Positions 1 through 8,585 of a stretch of 64,000 nt of DNA are shown here, piece by piece; the first letter of the stretch is position 1; every line of letters starts with the position of its first letter. Below the pieces are notes generated by a model that was given only the letters and a program-made list of their open reading frames with translations, had not been told where the DNA came from and ran no database searches. The position numbers and the translations under genes are program-made. The DNA comes from Palsa-1447 sp964414785 (lineage in GTDB: Bacteria > Verrucomicrobiota > Verrucomicrobiia > Opitutales > Opitutaceae), in NCBI GenBank assembly GCA_964414785.1, contig CAYPXZ010000001.1:62001-126000 (forward strand). The letters run 5' to 3'.

Positions 1-116
1 GATTCCGGGCTCTGGTCTTTCGGGGGGCGTGTTCAGCGCCGTTCTTGTCTCGCAAATGACGCATGCCTGTCGAGCCGCATTGACGAACCCGGGATTTGCG
101 GGCACCCAGACTCTGA

Positions 117-644
117 ATGCTGGCACCATGCCCCCATCTGCCGACGCCAAGGCCCGGGCTCGACTGGCGCACGCTCAACGCGTTCGGGCCAAAGGAACGG
201 GGCGAGAGGTTCTACGACGCCTGCCTCGAATACGCCCACTCGCTGTGGCTGCGCAAGTATGCCGCGCGGGCCGTCCTTTGCCTGGACCGCGCGATGGGCG
301 CCGACCTCAGGGGCGACGAGCCCATCCTCGCGGACTGGCCCATGCCCTACGCCGCCATGGTCTGGTTCATGAGGCACACCCCGAGGGACGTGTTCATCGG
401 GAACCCAAGGGTGCATTTCCAGCACTACGCCGACCGCATGAACGATCCGCGCAAGGACCAGCGGCGGTGGAGGGCGTGGGCATGCTGGGCGCTTGCAAGG
501 CGGGTCCTACACGGCCTTCCGGGCGATCCCAGGCACCAGGTCGACGAACCCACGCTCGACGAGATTGGCGACAGGCTGCGCCGCCACGGCCTTCCCGGCG
601 AAGCCGAGCTCTGGCACGCGGTCCTGGCCCAGGCCAACAAATGA
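117..644 (+). CDS. Conserved-looking hypothetical protein
   Basis: Encodes 175 residues that I do not recognise. The protein is rich in Trp, Arg and Ala. It reads as a soluble, mostly helical protein with no signal peptide or membrane segment; visible patches are WRTLNAFGPKERGERFYD near the N terminus and a central WPMPYAAMVWFMRHTP stretch. The regular codon pattern and G/C-rich third positions support real coding. The next feature is a tRNA gene on the opposite strand 58 bases downstream, so the gene seems to stand alone. The ATG at 117 is the first in frame. Function is unknown. Confidence 0.6.
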   Translation: MLAPCPHLPTPRPGLDWRTLNAFGPKERGERFYDACLEYAHSLWLRKYAARAVLCLDRAMGADLRGDEPILADWPMPYAAMVWFMRHTPRDVFIGNPRVHFQHYADRMNDPRKDQRRWRAWACWALARRVLHGLPGDPRHQVDEPTLDEIGDRLRRHGLPGEAELWHAVLAQANK

Positions 645-702
645 GGGGACCCTTCCCCGCGGAAACGCCCTTGGCCGGACCGCAAAGGCGCCTTGGGGAA
701 AA

Positions 703-779
703 TGGCGTCCCCGGCGTGACTCGAACACGCGACCATCTGATTAGAAATCAGATGCTCTATCCAGCTGAGCTACGGGGAC
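703..779 (-). tRNA. tRNA-Arg (TCT anticodon)
   Basis: Read on the minus strand, this folds as a full cloverleaf. The acceptor arm GTCCCCG pairs with CGGGGAC. The D arm is TAGCTCAGCTGGATAGAGC, the anticodon stem is TCTGA/TCAGA around loop TTTCTAA (anticodon TCT), and the T arm contains GTTCGAGTC. Discriminator G and an encoded CCA end the gene, giving 77 nt. TCT reads AGA and, by wobble, AGG arginine codons. Confidence 0.95.
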
Positions 780-921
780 ACAGCATCGCGTTTGGCACAT
801 CTGCATTGGCCTTTCAACACGGCATTTCTGTGTCCTTCGGGGGCCTCCGACAGGGGGTCCGGAGAATTCCTTCTTGACCGATCCGATGGGACTCCGGAAA
901 GTGACCGTTCTTGCCTACCAT

Positions 922-998
922 GGGGTGGTAGCTCAGCTGGTTAGAGCGTCTGCCTGTCACGCAGAAGGTCGCGGGTTCGAGTCCCGTCCATCCCGCCA
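922..998 (+). tRNA. tRNA-Asp (GTC anticodon)
   Basis: Full cloverleaf of 77 nt. The acceptor arm GGGGTGG pairs with CCATCCC through one G-U pair. The D arm is TAGCTCAGCTGGTTAGAGC. The anticodon loop CTGTCAC carries GTC, the T loop is GTTCGAGTC, and the gene ends with discriminator G and an encoded CCA. It diverges from the tRNA-Arg gene 142 bases away. Confidence 0.96.
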
Positions 999-1135
999 TT
1001 TTGCAAGAATATAGAGGCTAATAATTTAGGGAAATCTGTTTCTGCGGGAGGCGGTCGGATGGCGACGCAGTTGAAACACAGGTTTCACCAGATCCGCGTT
1101 CCGCTTGGCCAGCAGAGCCGCGGACGTAAGGGCCC

Positions 1136-2035
1136 TCACTCCTGGCTCAGCGTGAAGACAATGGGCACCTGCATGTGCACAAACACGGCGCGGCCACCCT
1201 TTCTACCGGGACTAAATGTCCATTTTCTGACGGCGGTACAGGCAGGCTCTTCAAATTCGCGATGGTTCGAATGGATCGCGGTTGCGTTTCGGACGTTGCC
1301 ATTTGGATCCACAATGAAGTCGACCACGGTTTCACCGGAGATTCCCAGCCGCCGCATGCTTTCCGGGAAGACCGGGCGGGCCATGTATTTTGCGACCGGT
1401 TGCTCGTCCAGCTGGGACAGATTGAACGGGTGATCGGCTAGACCCCCGCCACCCGTGGGAATCTTGGTCATCGTTATGTCCACCACCGGGTGCGGGGGCT
1501 CGATCGGCACGGTGAAATCGGAGGTTGTTGCCCGTAACGGCACATCTTGAAGTTGGGGCGGCCCTATGTCCGGCTTTGCTTCCCTCGGGGCTTGGCTTTC
1601 CTCATTGGGAATCGGGGGATCCGTGTCTACTGGGAAAGGAATCTGGGTTGTTGTGACAGGGACCACGTGGATCGGAGGAGTCGCGTGGGTGATTTCGCCG
1701 TACCTGGCGACCCCGGCGACCAATAGGATGGTTAACGAGGCGGCAAAGGCCAGGTTCCGGCGCCTCACGGCGGCGAATGAAGCCATGAGCTCATTGCGCC
1801 TTTCCTCGGAAAGCTTCATCGGCTCCCTGTCGGGGCACACGGCCACCAGGGCGAGATCTCGCATCGCCTCAACCCGGTTCCTAAAGGCCGCGATCTCCGG
1901 CTTTGTGCCGGCAAGTTTCTCAAGTTCCGACGATTCTGAAGCGGATGCCTCGCCGGACACCCAGCAGATGACCCGCTCTTCCATGTCAGGTGTGATCAGA
2001 TCGTGCATGTCGTGGTTTGTGCCGCCGTCGTTCAT
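1136..2035 (-). CDS. Anti-sigma-like membrane protein with TonB C-terminal domain
   Basis: 299 residues in three parts. Residues 1-90 are cytoplasmic and helical (PDMEERVICWVSGEAS...), resembling the N terminus of ECF anti-sigma factors. One membrane helix follows at about 94-111 (NLAFAASLTILLVAGVAR). A long Pro-rich periplasmic linker at about 115-200 leads to a TonB C-terminal domain at about 205-299, with the family pattern YPxxxxxxGxxGxVxVxFxVDxxGxVxxxxV recognisable as ARPVFPESMRRLGISGETV followed by VDPNGNV. The gene begins 8 bases after the ECF sigma-factor gene and is surely cotranscribed with it. I infer that the N-terminal part sequesters the sigma factor. Whether the TonB part energises an outer-membrane receptor or only senses is open. 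Confidence 0.75.
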   Translation of the reverse strand: MNDGGTNHDMHDLITPDMEERVICWVSGEASASESSELEKLAGTKPEIAAFRNRVEAMRDLALVAVCPDREPMKLSEERRNELMASFAAVRRRNLAFAASLTILLVAGVARYGEITHATPPIHVVPVTTTQIPFPVDTDPPIPNEESQAPREAKPDIGPPQLQDVPLRATTSDFTVPIEPPHPVVDITMTKIPTGGGGLADHPFNLSQLDEQPVAKYMARPVFPESMRRLGISGETVVDFIVDPNGNVRNATAIHSNHREFEEPACTAVRKWTFSPGRKGGRAVFVHMQVPIVFTLSQE

Positions 2036-2043
2036 TGTGGCCC

Positions 2044-2571
2044 CTATCCCTCGCTCCCTTCGATGCCCGCCCGCTGCAGGCCATCCAGGAGCCTTTTAAG
2101 TATATGGTGTAGGCGAAAGCCTACGTTCCCGACACTAAGTCCCGTGCGTTTGCTGATGTCCTGGTACTTCAGCTCGTCATGGTACTTGAGCGTCACAAGA
2201 TTCCGGTCCTCCTCAGGCATCTCCGCGAGGAGCATGCGTATGGTCCCAATGGCCTCGTTGCGTCCAAGCTGGTCCCGAGGAAGGCCCTCGTCCTGCGACG
2301 CGCGTTCCTCGTCCAGCTGGGTCTCCGGGTGGGCATCGCGGAGATGGTTTATGGCAAGGTTTCGAATCGTGCGGTAGAGCCACGCCCGGGGATTCTCAAT
2401 ATTGCCCCATTCCCTGTTGAGCCGAAGGAATGCCTCCTGAACGAGTTCCTCTGCGACGCTTCTCCTTCGGACGATACCCATTGCAAAATAGAGAAGGGCG
2501 CTTTCTTCGACTCGAAACAGTTCGGTAATATTCCGTGGAGCGGGATTCATGGACTCATTGGGAGTGGCCAT
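2044..2571 (-). CDS. ECF-family RNA polymerase sigma factor
   Basis: Sigma-70 region 2 is visible in EELVQEAFLRLNREW and PRAWLYRTIRNLAINHLRD. Region 4 is ALLAEMPEEDRNLVTLKYHDELKYQDISKRTGLSVGNVGFRLHHILKRLL, with a clear helix-turn-helix (the long motif spans the C-terminal 60 residues). Starting at the ATG at 2571 gives 175 residues, a typical ECF length. The frame stays open to an ATG at 2739, but that extension is Ser/Thr/Pro-rich, unlike a sigma factor, and contains a perfect hairpin (2714-2734). The gene is followed at 8 bases by its presumed membrane regulator. No GGAAC/CGTC-type ECF promoter was recognised upstream. Confidence 0.88.
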   Translation of the reverse strand: MATPNESMNPAPRNITELFRVEESALLYFAMGIVRRRSVAEELVQEAFLRLNREWGNIENPRAWLYRTIRNLAINHLRDAHPETQLDEERASQDEGLPRDQLGRNEAIGTIRMLLAEMPEEDRNLVTLKYHDELKYQDISKRTGLSVGNVGFRLHHILKRLLDGLQRAGIEGSEG

Positions 2572-2713
2572 GGGATCCAAGGCTGCGGGTGTTTTCACCG
2601 GAATGCCTTGAAGCATCACTACTGCATGGGTGCCTGTTCTCGAGATGGGCATGGGTCCTTCTGAGAATATAGACACGCGACATGGGGTTTCCTTAGACGA
2701 GAGTCCAGCAAAG

Positions 2714-2734
2714 GTCGGCCTTTTCAAGGCCGAC
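2714..2734 (-). other. Perfect 7-bp hairpin in the sigma-factor leader
   Basis: GTCGGCC and GGCCGAC flank a 7-nt loop upstream of the ECF sigma gene. On the minus strand only a short T-run (TTT, with a C before it) follows, so it is a weak terminator or a leader structure. It argues against translation starting as far upstream as 2739. Confidence 0.4.
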
Positions 2735-2995
2735 GACATCTAGGTGCGTATATTGATGCCGGATCTCCCGATGTCGGGGCCTGAGAGGTTTCTCCGTCCA
2801 GTACGGCGAAGGGCCATCCTCACGACTGAGCATTGTCGATTCGCGACCGGGGCCGACGCCAGAGACGGCGTGAACCGGACCAGACGGCACCCTATTGCCA
2901 AATTCCGTGGGATCGACGAACGAGCCCGACTTGGAAGTGAAACCCTTGGCCGCCGCCCGGACGGGCCCCGTACCTTTTGAAGGCTTACGGCAAAA

Positions 2996-3493
2996 TCACT
3001 TCGACGGCTCCTGGCTCGGCGCGGCCGCGGTCTCGACGGCCTTTGGGGAGGGCGCGACAGACTCCACGGTCGCCACGCGGCCGGCCTTCGCCTTGGTTTT
3101 GCGTCTGGGCTTGGGCCTGGAGACCTTCTTCTTGGGAGCCGGCCTCTTCGAGGACTTTACCAATCCGAGGGCCTTCTTAATATTCTGGACGCTCGGCAGG
3201 GAGATCTTGAGCGCGGCGGCGATCGCAGATCCGGTCTTCCCGGCCCTTACGAGAGCCTTGACGCGTGCGTGCGTCTCCTTGGTGATCCGGGCGCGTTTGC
3301 GCCTTTTCGAAGCCTTTCGAACCGGTGTGCGCTTTCCGCCGCGCGACGCAGTTCTGATTGCGGCTAAGAATTCCTCCAACGATCCAAATCCGTATTTCGA
3401 GGGCAGGGATGCCAGCTCCGTCGTGATCGACTTCTCGAGCGACACGACAACCGCTCTTGCTTTGGCCAGATTCTTGATGATGGGGTGTACCAT
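2996..3493 (-). CDS. Helix-turn-helix protein with Lys/Pro/Ala-rich tail
   Basis: Starting at the ATG at 3493 (MVHPIIKNLAKARAVV) gives 165 residues. Residues about 1-50 are a helical region. Residues about 65-110 form a resolvase-like or Hin-like helix-turn-helix (TKETHARVKALVRAGKTGSA then IAAALKISLPSVQNIKKALG). The C-terminal 55 residues are basic and Pro/Ala-rich (PAPKKKVSRPKPRRKTKAKA), like histone H1-type or AT-hook-like tails. A longer frame to 3601 adds an unlikely Arg/Ser-rich leader. The protein probably binds DNA, as a nucleoid-associated protein or a local regulator. The target is unknown. No operon partner. Confidence 0.6.
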   Translation of the reverse strand: MVHPIIKNLAKARAVVVSLEKSITTELASLPSKYGFGSLEEFLAAIRTASRGGKRTPVRKASKRRKRARITKETHARVKALVRAGKTGSAIAAALKISLPSVQNIKKALGLVKSSKRPAPKKKVSRPKPRRKTKAKAGRVATVESVAPSPKAVETAAAPSQEPSK

Positions 3494-3819
3494 GGGAAGG
3501 AAACCTATACAGGCTTCCTGTATGAAGCGAGATGCCACATAGGAAATCGAATCAAATATACGTTTTCTTGACCGGGCGCACTCGGCCGATTGTGCGCCCA
3601 TATACTTGCGATACGAAGGAACATATAAGGTCGGACTCAGGGGAATATCGCTCGAATCCGAGGGGACGGGCTGTGATATCCAACCTCATCGCGAGGCTCA
3701 TCAATTAGCGGGGCACATTGACCACGGTGTAATTTCTTGTAATCACGTTAATTGCCCGTGTGCAAAAGATATATAAATGAGGGTTCGAGTCTTCGGCGAA
3801 TTACAATACTACAAAAACG
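3494..3819. other. Divergent intergenic region, AT-rich
   Basis: This is 326 bases between divergent genes. It is clearly more AT-rich than the flanks and contains a TATATA box at about 3770 and TACAAT close to the rightward start. These are plausible -10 elements for the gene at 3820, but no good -35 partner sits at 17 bases. No credible coding frame was seen. Confidence 0.4.
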
Positions 3820-4506
3820 ATGAGTAGACGTTTTCAGTTCCTAGCACTCATGCTGGTCATCGCTGTCGGCGCAATGGGAGCGAACATCGGCGACACCTAT
3901 CAGCAGATTTTTAAGGAGAAGGGGAACCCCCGGAGCGAAATCAATGCGGGTTCTATGCGCGTGCTCTCCTATGCGGATGCGACGATCAAGCTGAAGGACG
4001 ATGTCGTGGTATCTATCAAGGCTGTCGCCGCGGAATCGAAGAAGGACACCGCGGCTTTGTCGGGCCCGGCAAAGCCGTTGTCCGCCGACGCGCAGATTGC
4101 TGTGCTGAAGGGCCAGCTTGATGACGCGGTGACGAGGGTGAGGAGGGTTGTGAATCAGTCGGTCACCCCGTCGCCAAAGGACCCGACCCTCAAATTCCGG
4201 GGGCAATTCTATTTCCACGACGGCGCAACCCGGCCGGACTTCAACACGGTCGACGTTCGGGCGACCCAGGAGAAGGTCTACGATTCCGAAGGCTATATCC
4301 TTTGGCAGGGTGCGCCGCCCGACGTGATGTGGGATGGCAGGGAGCTGGAGTTCAATGCAATGACCAAGTACTTCTACATTGATCGCACGGTGCCAAAGAA
4401 GAAGCTGACCGAGTCGGAGATGCTGGATATCAACCGCCTCTACCGGATCATCGGCCGTTGCGAGGCCCAGCTGCTTTCGCTCGGATACCGGGGAACGCTC
4501 CCATAG
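3820..4506 (+). CDS. Secreted protein of unknown function
   Basis: 228 residues with a clean signal peptide (MSRRFQFLALMLVIAVGAMG, cleavage probably before AN). The mature protein starts GDTYQQIFKEKGNPRSEINAGS and continues with LSYADATIKLKDDVVVSI. That resembles small periplasmic proteins in which a 'GxP...G...L.Y....I.F..G.V..I' motif forms a SmpA/BamE-like fold, so a BamE-like fold is possible for residues 20-75. The remainder has no recognised domain and contains Trp/Tyr-rich segments (EGYILWQGAPPDVMWDGREL). It is followed 61 bases later by a glycosidase-like gene on the same strand; they may share a transcript. Confidence 0.6.
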   Translation: MSRRFQFLALMLVIAVGAMGANIGDTYQQIFKEKGNPRSEINAGSMRVLSYADATIKLKDDVVVSIKAVAAESKKDTAALSGPAKPLSADAQIAVLKGQLDDAVTRVRRVVNQSVTPSPKDPTLKFRGQFYFHDGATRPDFNTVDVRATQEKVYDSEGYILWQGAPPDVMWDGRELEFNAMTKYFYIDRTVPKKKLTESEMLDINRLYRIIGRCEAQLLSLGYRGTLP

Positions 4507-4567
4507 CGCCGCGCCCGCGGGCCGTTGGTCGTTGACAGCGGGACCGTTGGCTTCGATTCCTTCGGGC

Positions 4568-6025
4568 ATGAGCTCGGGCCGGTATCTTCCCCGCCTCGCC
4601 AGCTGGAGCGCGGCCATGGGCCTCGGGCTCCTGACGGGCACTTCAAGTAGTGGGGCTGAGCCGGTGTTCCCATTGCATCCAAGCGCCAGCGGGCGTTATT
4701 TGGTCGACCAGGCCGGTGTTCCCTTTCCCATCCTGGGGCGTTCATCGTGGTTTATCGCTGGGCTCTCGGACAAGGATCTCGACCTCTACATGGGCGACTC
4801 GCTCAAGCGCGGGTTCGACGCGATGGAGTTCATCCTGATCACCCACGATCCGCGGGGTCGGCATCCTCCGTTTAACGACAAGGGCGACGCCCCGTTCCTG
4901 AGGCGGCTCGATGGCAAGTCCTGGGATGGATCGCTCAGGTACAGGGATATCAAAGCCGAGGCGCCCGACTTCACGTCGCCGAACGAGGCCTATTGGAAGC
5001 GGATGGACGCCTTGCTGGCGTACGCCGCGGCGAAGGGCGTCCTGGCGCTGGCATTCCCGGTCTATGTCGGATACCAAGCGCCCGGCGAGGAGCAGGGGTG
5101 GATGAACGAGCTCGCGGCCAACGGTCCCGCGCGCATGCGGGCCTACGGGACTTGGGTCGCGGACCGCTACAAAAACCAGCTCAACATCGTCTGGATGCTC
5201 GGCGGGGACCACAGCAACTTTAACCCCGAGCAGTCTGCGACCGAGGCCGCTTTCATCGACGGATTGACTCGCGGAGGGGCCGACACGGAAAAATTCCGCA
5301 GCGCCGAATGGGCTTCCGAGTCGATCGGCACCGACCACCCGACATTCGGCCGGTTCATCACGCTCAACGGCGCCTATTCCTTTGGCGGGTACGTGGTGGA
5401 CCACGGGCGTCGCGCCTATGCCCGCCAGCCTGTCCTGCCGGCCTACCTCCTCGAGGAGCCCTACGACGAGGAGGGGCCCGACGGGAACAAGGTGAACCCG
5501 TGGGCCGTTCCTCCCGTTCGCCGCCACGAATGGTGGGGCTGGCTCTCGACCGTGGGGGGATACATGGCCGGCAACGGCTACGTCTGGCCCTTTGCCGGCG
5601 ACACCTGGCGCGGCCACCTCGACTCGCAGGGCGCGCGGGACCTGGCCCGGCTGAACGAATTCATCCGGTCGATTCCCTGGTTCGACCTCGTCCCCTCCGG
5701 CCTTGGGGGCATGCGGACCCTGGTCACCGCGGGAGGTTCCGCCGAACGGGCGCCGGACTACGTTGCGGCCGCGGCCACGCCCGACGGCGGACTCCTGGTC
5801 GCCTATGTGCCCCCTGCGCACAACGGCCCGGTCCAGGTAGACCTGACCGCCATGGGCGGGAAGGTGCGCGCCCGCTGGTTCGACCCGACCAGCGGCGCCT
5901 ACTCCGAGGCCGCGGAGGGTCTTCCGAACTCCGGCCCCTACCAATTCATGGTTCCGTGGAGGAACTCGGCGGGCGACACCGATTGGGTGCTCGTACTCGA
6001 CTCCGCGAAGCGGGGCGGTTCCTAG
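4568..6025 (+). CDS. DUF4038-family secreted glycoside hydrolase (apiosidase-like)
   Basis: 485 residues from the ATG at 4568, which gives a good signal peptide (cleavage near GTSSSGAEP). The body begins with a beta-strand pair typical of DUF4038 proteins (SGRYLVDQAGVPFPILGRSS). The TIM-barrel core follows, with LALAFPVYVGY, the strand-5-like NIVWMLGGDHSN and the late EWWGWLSTVGGYMAGNGYVW. The C-terminal roughly 90 residues (VAYVPPAHNGPVQVDLTAMG ... RWFDPTSGAY) match the putative collagen-binding/beta-sandwich domain often found with DUF4038. Characterised relatives in GH140 cleave apiose from pectin side chains. The substrate here is not established. The upstream frame to 4532 spoils the signal peptide, so I prefer 4568. 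Confidence 0.75.
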   Translation: MSSGRYLPRLASWSAAMGLGLLTGTSSSGAEPVFPLHPSASGRYLVDQAGVPFPILGRSSWFIAGLSDKDLDLYMGDSLKRGFDAMEFILITHDPRGRHPPFNDKGDAPFLRRLDGKSWDGSLRYRDIKAEAPDFTSPNEAYWKRMDALLAYAAAKGVLALAFPVYVGYQAPGEEQGWMNELAANGPARMRAYGTWVADRYKNQLNIVWMLGGDHSNFNPEQSATEAAFIDGLTRGGADTEKFRSAEWASESIGTDHPTFGRFITLNGAYSFGGYVVDHGRRAYARQPVLPAYLLEEPYDEEGPDGNKVNPWAVPPVRRHEWWGWLSTVGGYMAGNGYVWPFAGDTWRGHLDSQGARDLARLNEFIRSIPWFDLVPSGLGGMRTLVTAGGSAERAPDYVAAAATPDGGLLVAYVPPAHNGPVQVDLTAMGGKVRARWFDPTSGAYSEAAEGLPNSGPYQFMVPWRNSAGDTDWVLVLDSAKRGGS

Positions 6026-6052
6026 GTACCGCGTTCCGGGCGATATCCTCGC

Positions 6053-8146
6053 CTATTTCGCGTTCTGTCCGTTCCGCCTCGTCTTGGCCTCGTTGAGGAT
6101 CAGCTGCACTTGGTCGGCCGGCACCTCCTCGTAGTGGCTGAAGTTCTCGGAATGCCGGCCCCGGCCGCTCGTCAGGGAGCGAAGCGTCGTGCTATAGTGG
6201 TGGAGCTGCCTGGCGGCGACCGTCGCTCGGACCACCTGGAAATGGCCGTCCGCCTCAATCCCGAGTATGTGCCCGCGGCGTGAGGAGAGGTCGCCCAGGA
6301 CGGCACCGACGTACTCGTCGGGCGTCGTGATCGCGATGGTGTAGAGCGGCTCGAGGAGGCACGGGGATGCGGCCGCGAACGACTCCTTGAACGCGTGGTA
6401 GCCCGCGACCTGGAAGGCGATGTCCTTCGAATCGACGGGGTGCATCTTGCCGCCGTAGAAGTCGACCTTCACATCCGTGATCCTGTAGCCGGCAAGGACC
6501 CCCTCGCCGACAACGGTGCGCACCCCCTTCTCGACGGAGGGGACGAACACGCGGTCGACGTCGTTTCCGACGAGCGACTCGGTGAAGACAAGGCCGCTGT
6601 CCCGCTCGCCCGGAGTGATCCTCATCCAGACCTCCGCGAACTGTCCGGCGCCCCCGGTCTGCTTCTTGTGGCGGTAGCGCGACTCGCCCCTGCCGCGGAT
6701 CGTCTCGCGGAAGGGCACGCGGGGCTCCTCGAGTTCGACGCTGACCCCGAACCTGCGGGCGAGGCGCTCGACGATCACCTGCAGGTGGATCTCGCCCTGG
6801 CCCGAGATGATCGTCTGGTGAACCTCGTCGTCCACGCGGTAGCGGAACGTGGGATCCTCCTGGTGGAGCATCGCGAGTCCGACCGCCAGCTTGTCCTCGT
6901 CCCCCTTGGCGCGCAGCCGCAGGGCGACGTGGATGTTCGGGTGGGGATACTCGACCTTCTGGAGCTCCACCGTGAAGCGCGGGCTGCAGAGGGTGTCCCC
7001 CGTCCGCGTCTCGCGCAGCTTCACGGTCGCTCCGATGTCGCCCGCCTTCAGGCCCGTCACGGGGGTTCGCTCGTGGCCGTTGAGCATGTAGACCTGGCCA
7101 AGGCGCTCGTTCACCTGCCGGGTCCGGTTGAAAAGCTCGTCGCCGCCGCGCAGCTTCCCCGAATAGATGCGGAACAGGGACAGCTCGCCGACCCCGGGCT
7201 CGTTCATCGTCTTGAAGACGTAGGCCACCGTCTCGGGCTGGGAAAGCGACACGGTGCAGTGGAGCCCGCCCGAGTCGAGGGCGGGCACGTCGGCCCTGTC
7301 CTGCGGCGACGAGCCGAACTTCGCGATGAAGTCCATGAGGCGCGCTACGCCCACATTGCGCTCGGCCGAGACCGCGAAGAGGGGGACGAGCACCTGGTCC
7401 TGCACCGCCTTGTGGAGCCCGGCCCGCAGCTCCTCCTCGCCGAGGACGCCCTTTTCGAAAAACCTTTCCATCAGGGCGTCGTTTGACTCGGCGACATACT
7501 CCATCAGCTGGCGGTGGAGCTCGTGGACGCGGTCGGCTAGCTCGCCCTGCGCGGGCTGCTCGGTGTAGCGCCCGTTCCCGCCGGGCTTGTAGGTCACGAC
7601 CTCGTTTCGCAGGACATCCAGGACCTGGCTGAAGCCCGGGCCGGAATCCAGGGGGATTGTCATGGGGAAGACATTCTTGCCGAAATGCTCGCGGGCCGCG
7701 GCCAGCACGTCGTCAAAGCGCGTGTTCGGCTTGTCGAGCGCGTTGACGGCGATGACCTTTGGCAGCCCGTAGTGGGTGGCGTAGTCCCACACCGCGTCCG
7801 TTCCCACGCCGAGGCCGTGCGCCGCGTTGATGACGACGAGCGCAAAGTCGCCGACCCTGAGGGCGCCGATCCCCTCGCTGATGAAGTCGGCGTAGCCGGG
7901 TGTGTCGATGATGTTGAACTTCCGATCCAGCCACTCGGTATTGAGGAGCGAGGCATGCACGGAGATCTGGTGCTGCTGCTCGCTCGCGTGGTAGTCGGAC
8001 ACGGTCGTTCCCGAGGCGATGTTCCCGAGGCGGCCTATTCGGCCGCTGCACAGAAGCATCGCCTCGCAGAGCATCGTCTTGCCCGCGGATGCGTGGCCAA
8101 CGACGGCGAAATTCCTAATCTCGGACGTGGGGTAGTCATCCTTCAT
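6053..8146 (-). CDS. EF-G-like translational GTPase
   Basis: 697 residues from the ATG at 8146 (MKDDYPTSEIRNFAVVGHAS). The domain order matches EF-G: GTP-binding domain with P-loop GHASAGKT at 17-24, domain II, domain III/V, and the EF-G domain IV-like core with the C-terminal fold ending near YEEVPADQVQLILNEAKTRR. Two nucleotide-binding motifs differ from canonical EF-G. G3 reads DTPGYAD (81-87), with Tyr at the catalytic His position. G4 reads NALD (135-138) instead of NKxD. Mycobacterial FusA2-type paralogues also have DTPGYAD. This is therefore a second EF-G-type factor rather than the housekeeping one, which normally lies in a str operon with rpsL, rpsG and tuf, none of which is here. 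It may act in ribosome recycling or under stress. The frame extends upstream to 8470, but that part is Pro/Arg-rich and unlikely to be coding. Confidence 0.85.
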   Translation of the reverse strand: MKDDYPTSEIRNFAVVGHASAGKTMLCEAMLLCSGRIGRLGNIASGTTVSDYHASEQQHQISVHASLLNTEWLDRKFNIIDTPGYADFISEGIGALRVGDFALVVINAAHGLGVGTDAVWDYATHYGLPKVIAVNALDKPNTRFDDVLAAAREHFGKNVFPMTIPLDSGPGFSQVLDVLRNEVVTYKPGGNGRYTEQPAQGELADRVHELHRQLMEYVAESNDALMERFFEKGVLGEEELRAGLHKAVQDQVLVPLFAVSAERNVGVARLMDFIAKFGSSPQDRADVPALDSGGLHCTVSLSQPETVAYVFKTMNEPGVGELSLFRIYSGKLRGGDELFNRTRQVNERLGQVYMLNGHERTPVTGLKAGDIGATVKLRETRTGDTLCSPRFTVELQKVEYPHPNIHVALRLRAKGDEDKLAVGLAMLHQEDPTFRYRVDDEVHQTIISGQGEIHLQVIVERLARRFGVSVELEEPRVPFRETIRGRGESRYRHKKQTGGAGQFAEVWMRITPGERDSGLVFTESLVGNDVDRVFVPSVEKGVRTVVGEGVLAGYRITDVKVDFYGGKMHPVDSKDIAFQVAGYHAFKESFAAASPCLLEPLYTIAITTPDEYVGAVLGDLSSRRGHILGIEADGHFQVVRATVAARQLHHYSTTLRSLTSGRGRHSENFSHYEEVPADQVQLILNEAKTRRNGQNAK

Positions 8147-8585
8147 GAGAGTGGGGGTCGTTTCGGCCCAGCCGTCAGCGTTAGCGAAAAGCCCCGGGCT
8201 GGCGATACCCGAGTCACCTGAAGTTCCCGTGTTTATGCTGCATATAAGAAGGAGGGGTGGTGCGGGCCGCCCCGGCGCAGTCAGCCGCAACGCGAGCCCG
8301 GGAGGTGGCGGATCGTCCGGGCGGGGCCAAGTAGCCGGGGGCAGGAATGTTGGGCGCGGGCCGGCTCCGGCCCGCGGCCACAAACGGACTGGCACCAACA
8401 GGCTAATTCCAGTTGCAGCGCGACGCCTAATTGACCTTCGTCTCAGTGAGTTTGCGCCACCCCTCACCAAAGGGATCGCGCCTTAAGGCCAGGCCTGCGA
8501 GAACCCCCTATTCCCAACAGCACTGCGAACCGGCGCCGCCACCTTGATAGGGCGTCCGGCTCAACTTCCACCCCAAGAATATTCC
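8147..8585. other. Divergent intergenic region with a perfect 9-bp hairpin
   Basis: 439 bases separate the leftward EF-G-like gene from the rightward cytochrome operon. A perfect hairpin, GCGGGCCGG-CT-CCGGCCCGC, lies at 8356-8375, without a T-run on either side. A TATAAG box at about 8245 could serve the leftward gene. No convincing coding frame, and no riboswitch that I can name. Confidence 0.4.

Noticed and set aside
29..877. 282-codon plus-strand frame
   Set aside because: It runs through the tRNA-Arg gene and overlaps the better frame at 117-644; its composition is Arg/Pro/Gly low complexity.
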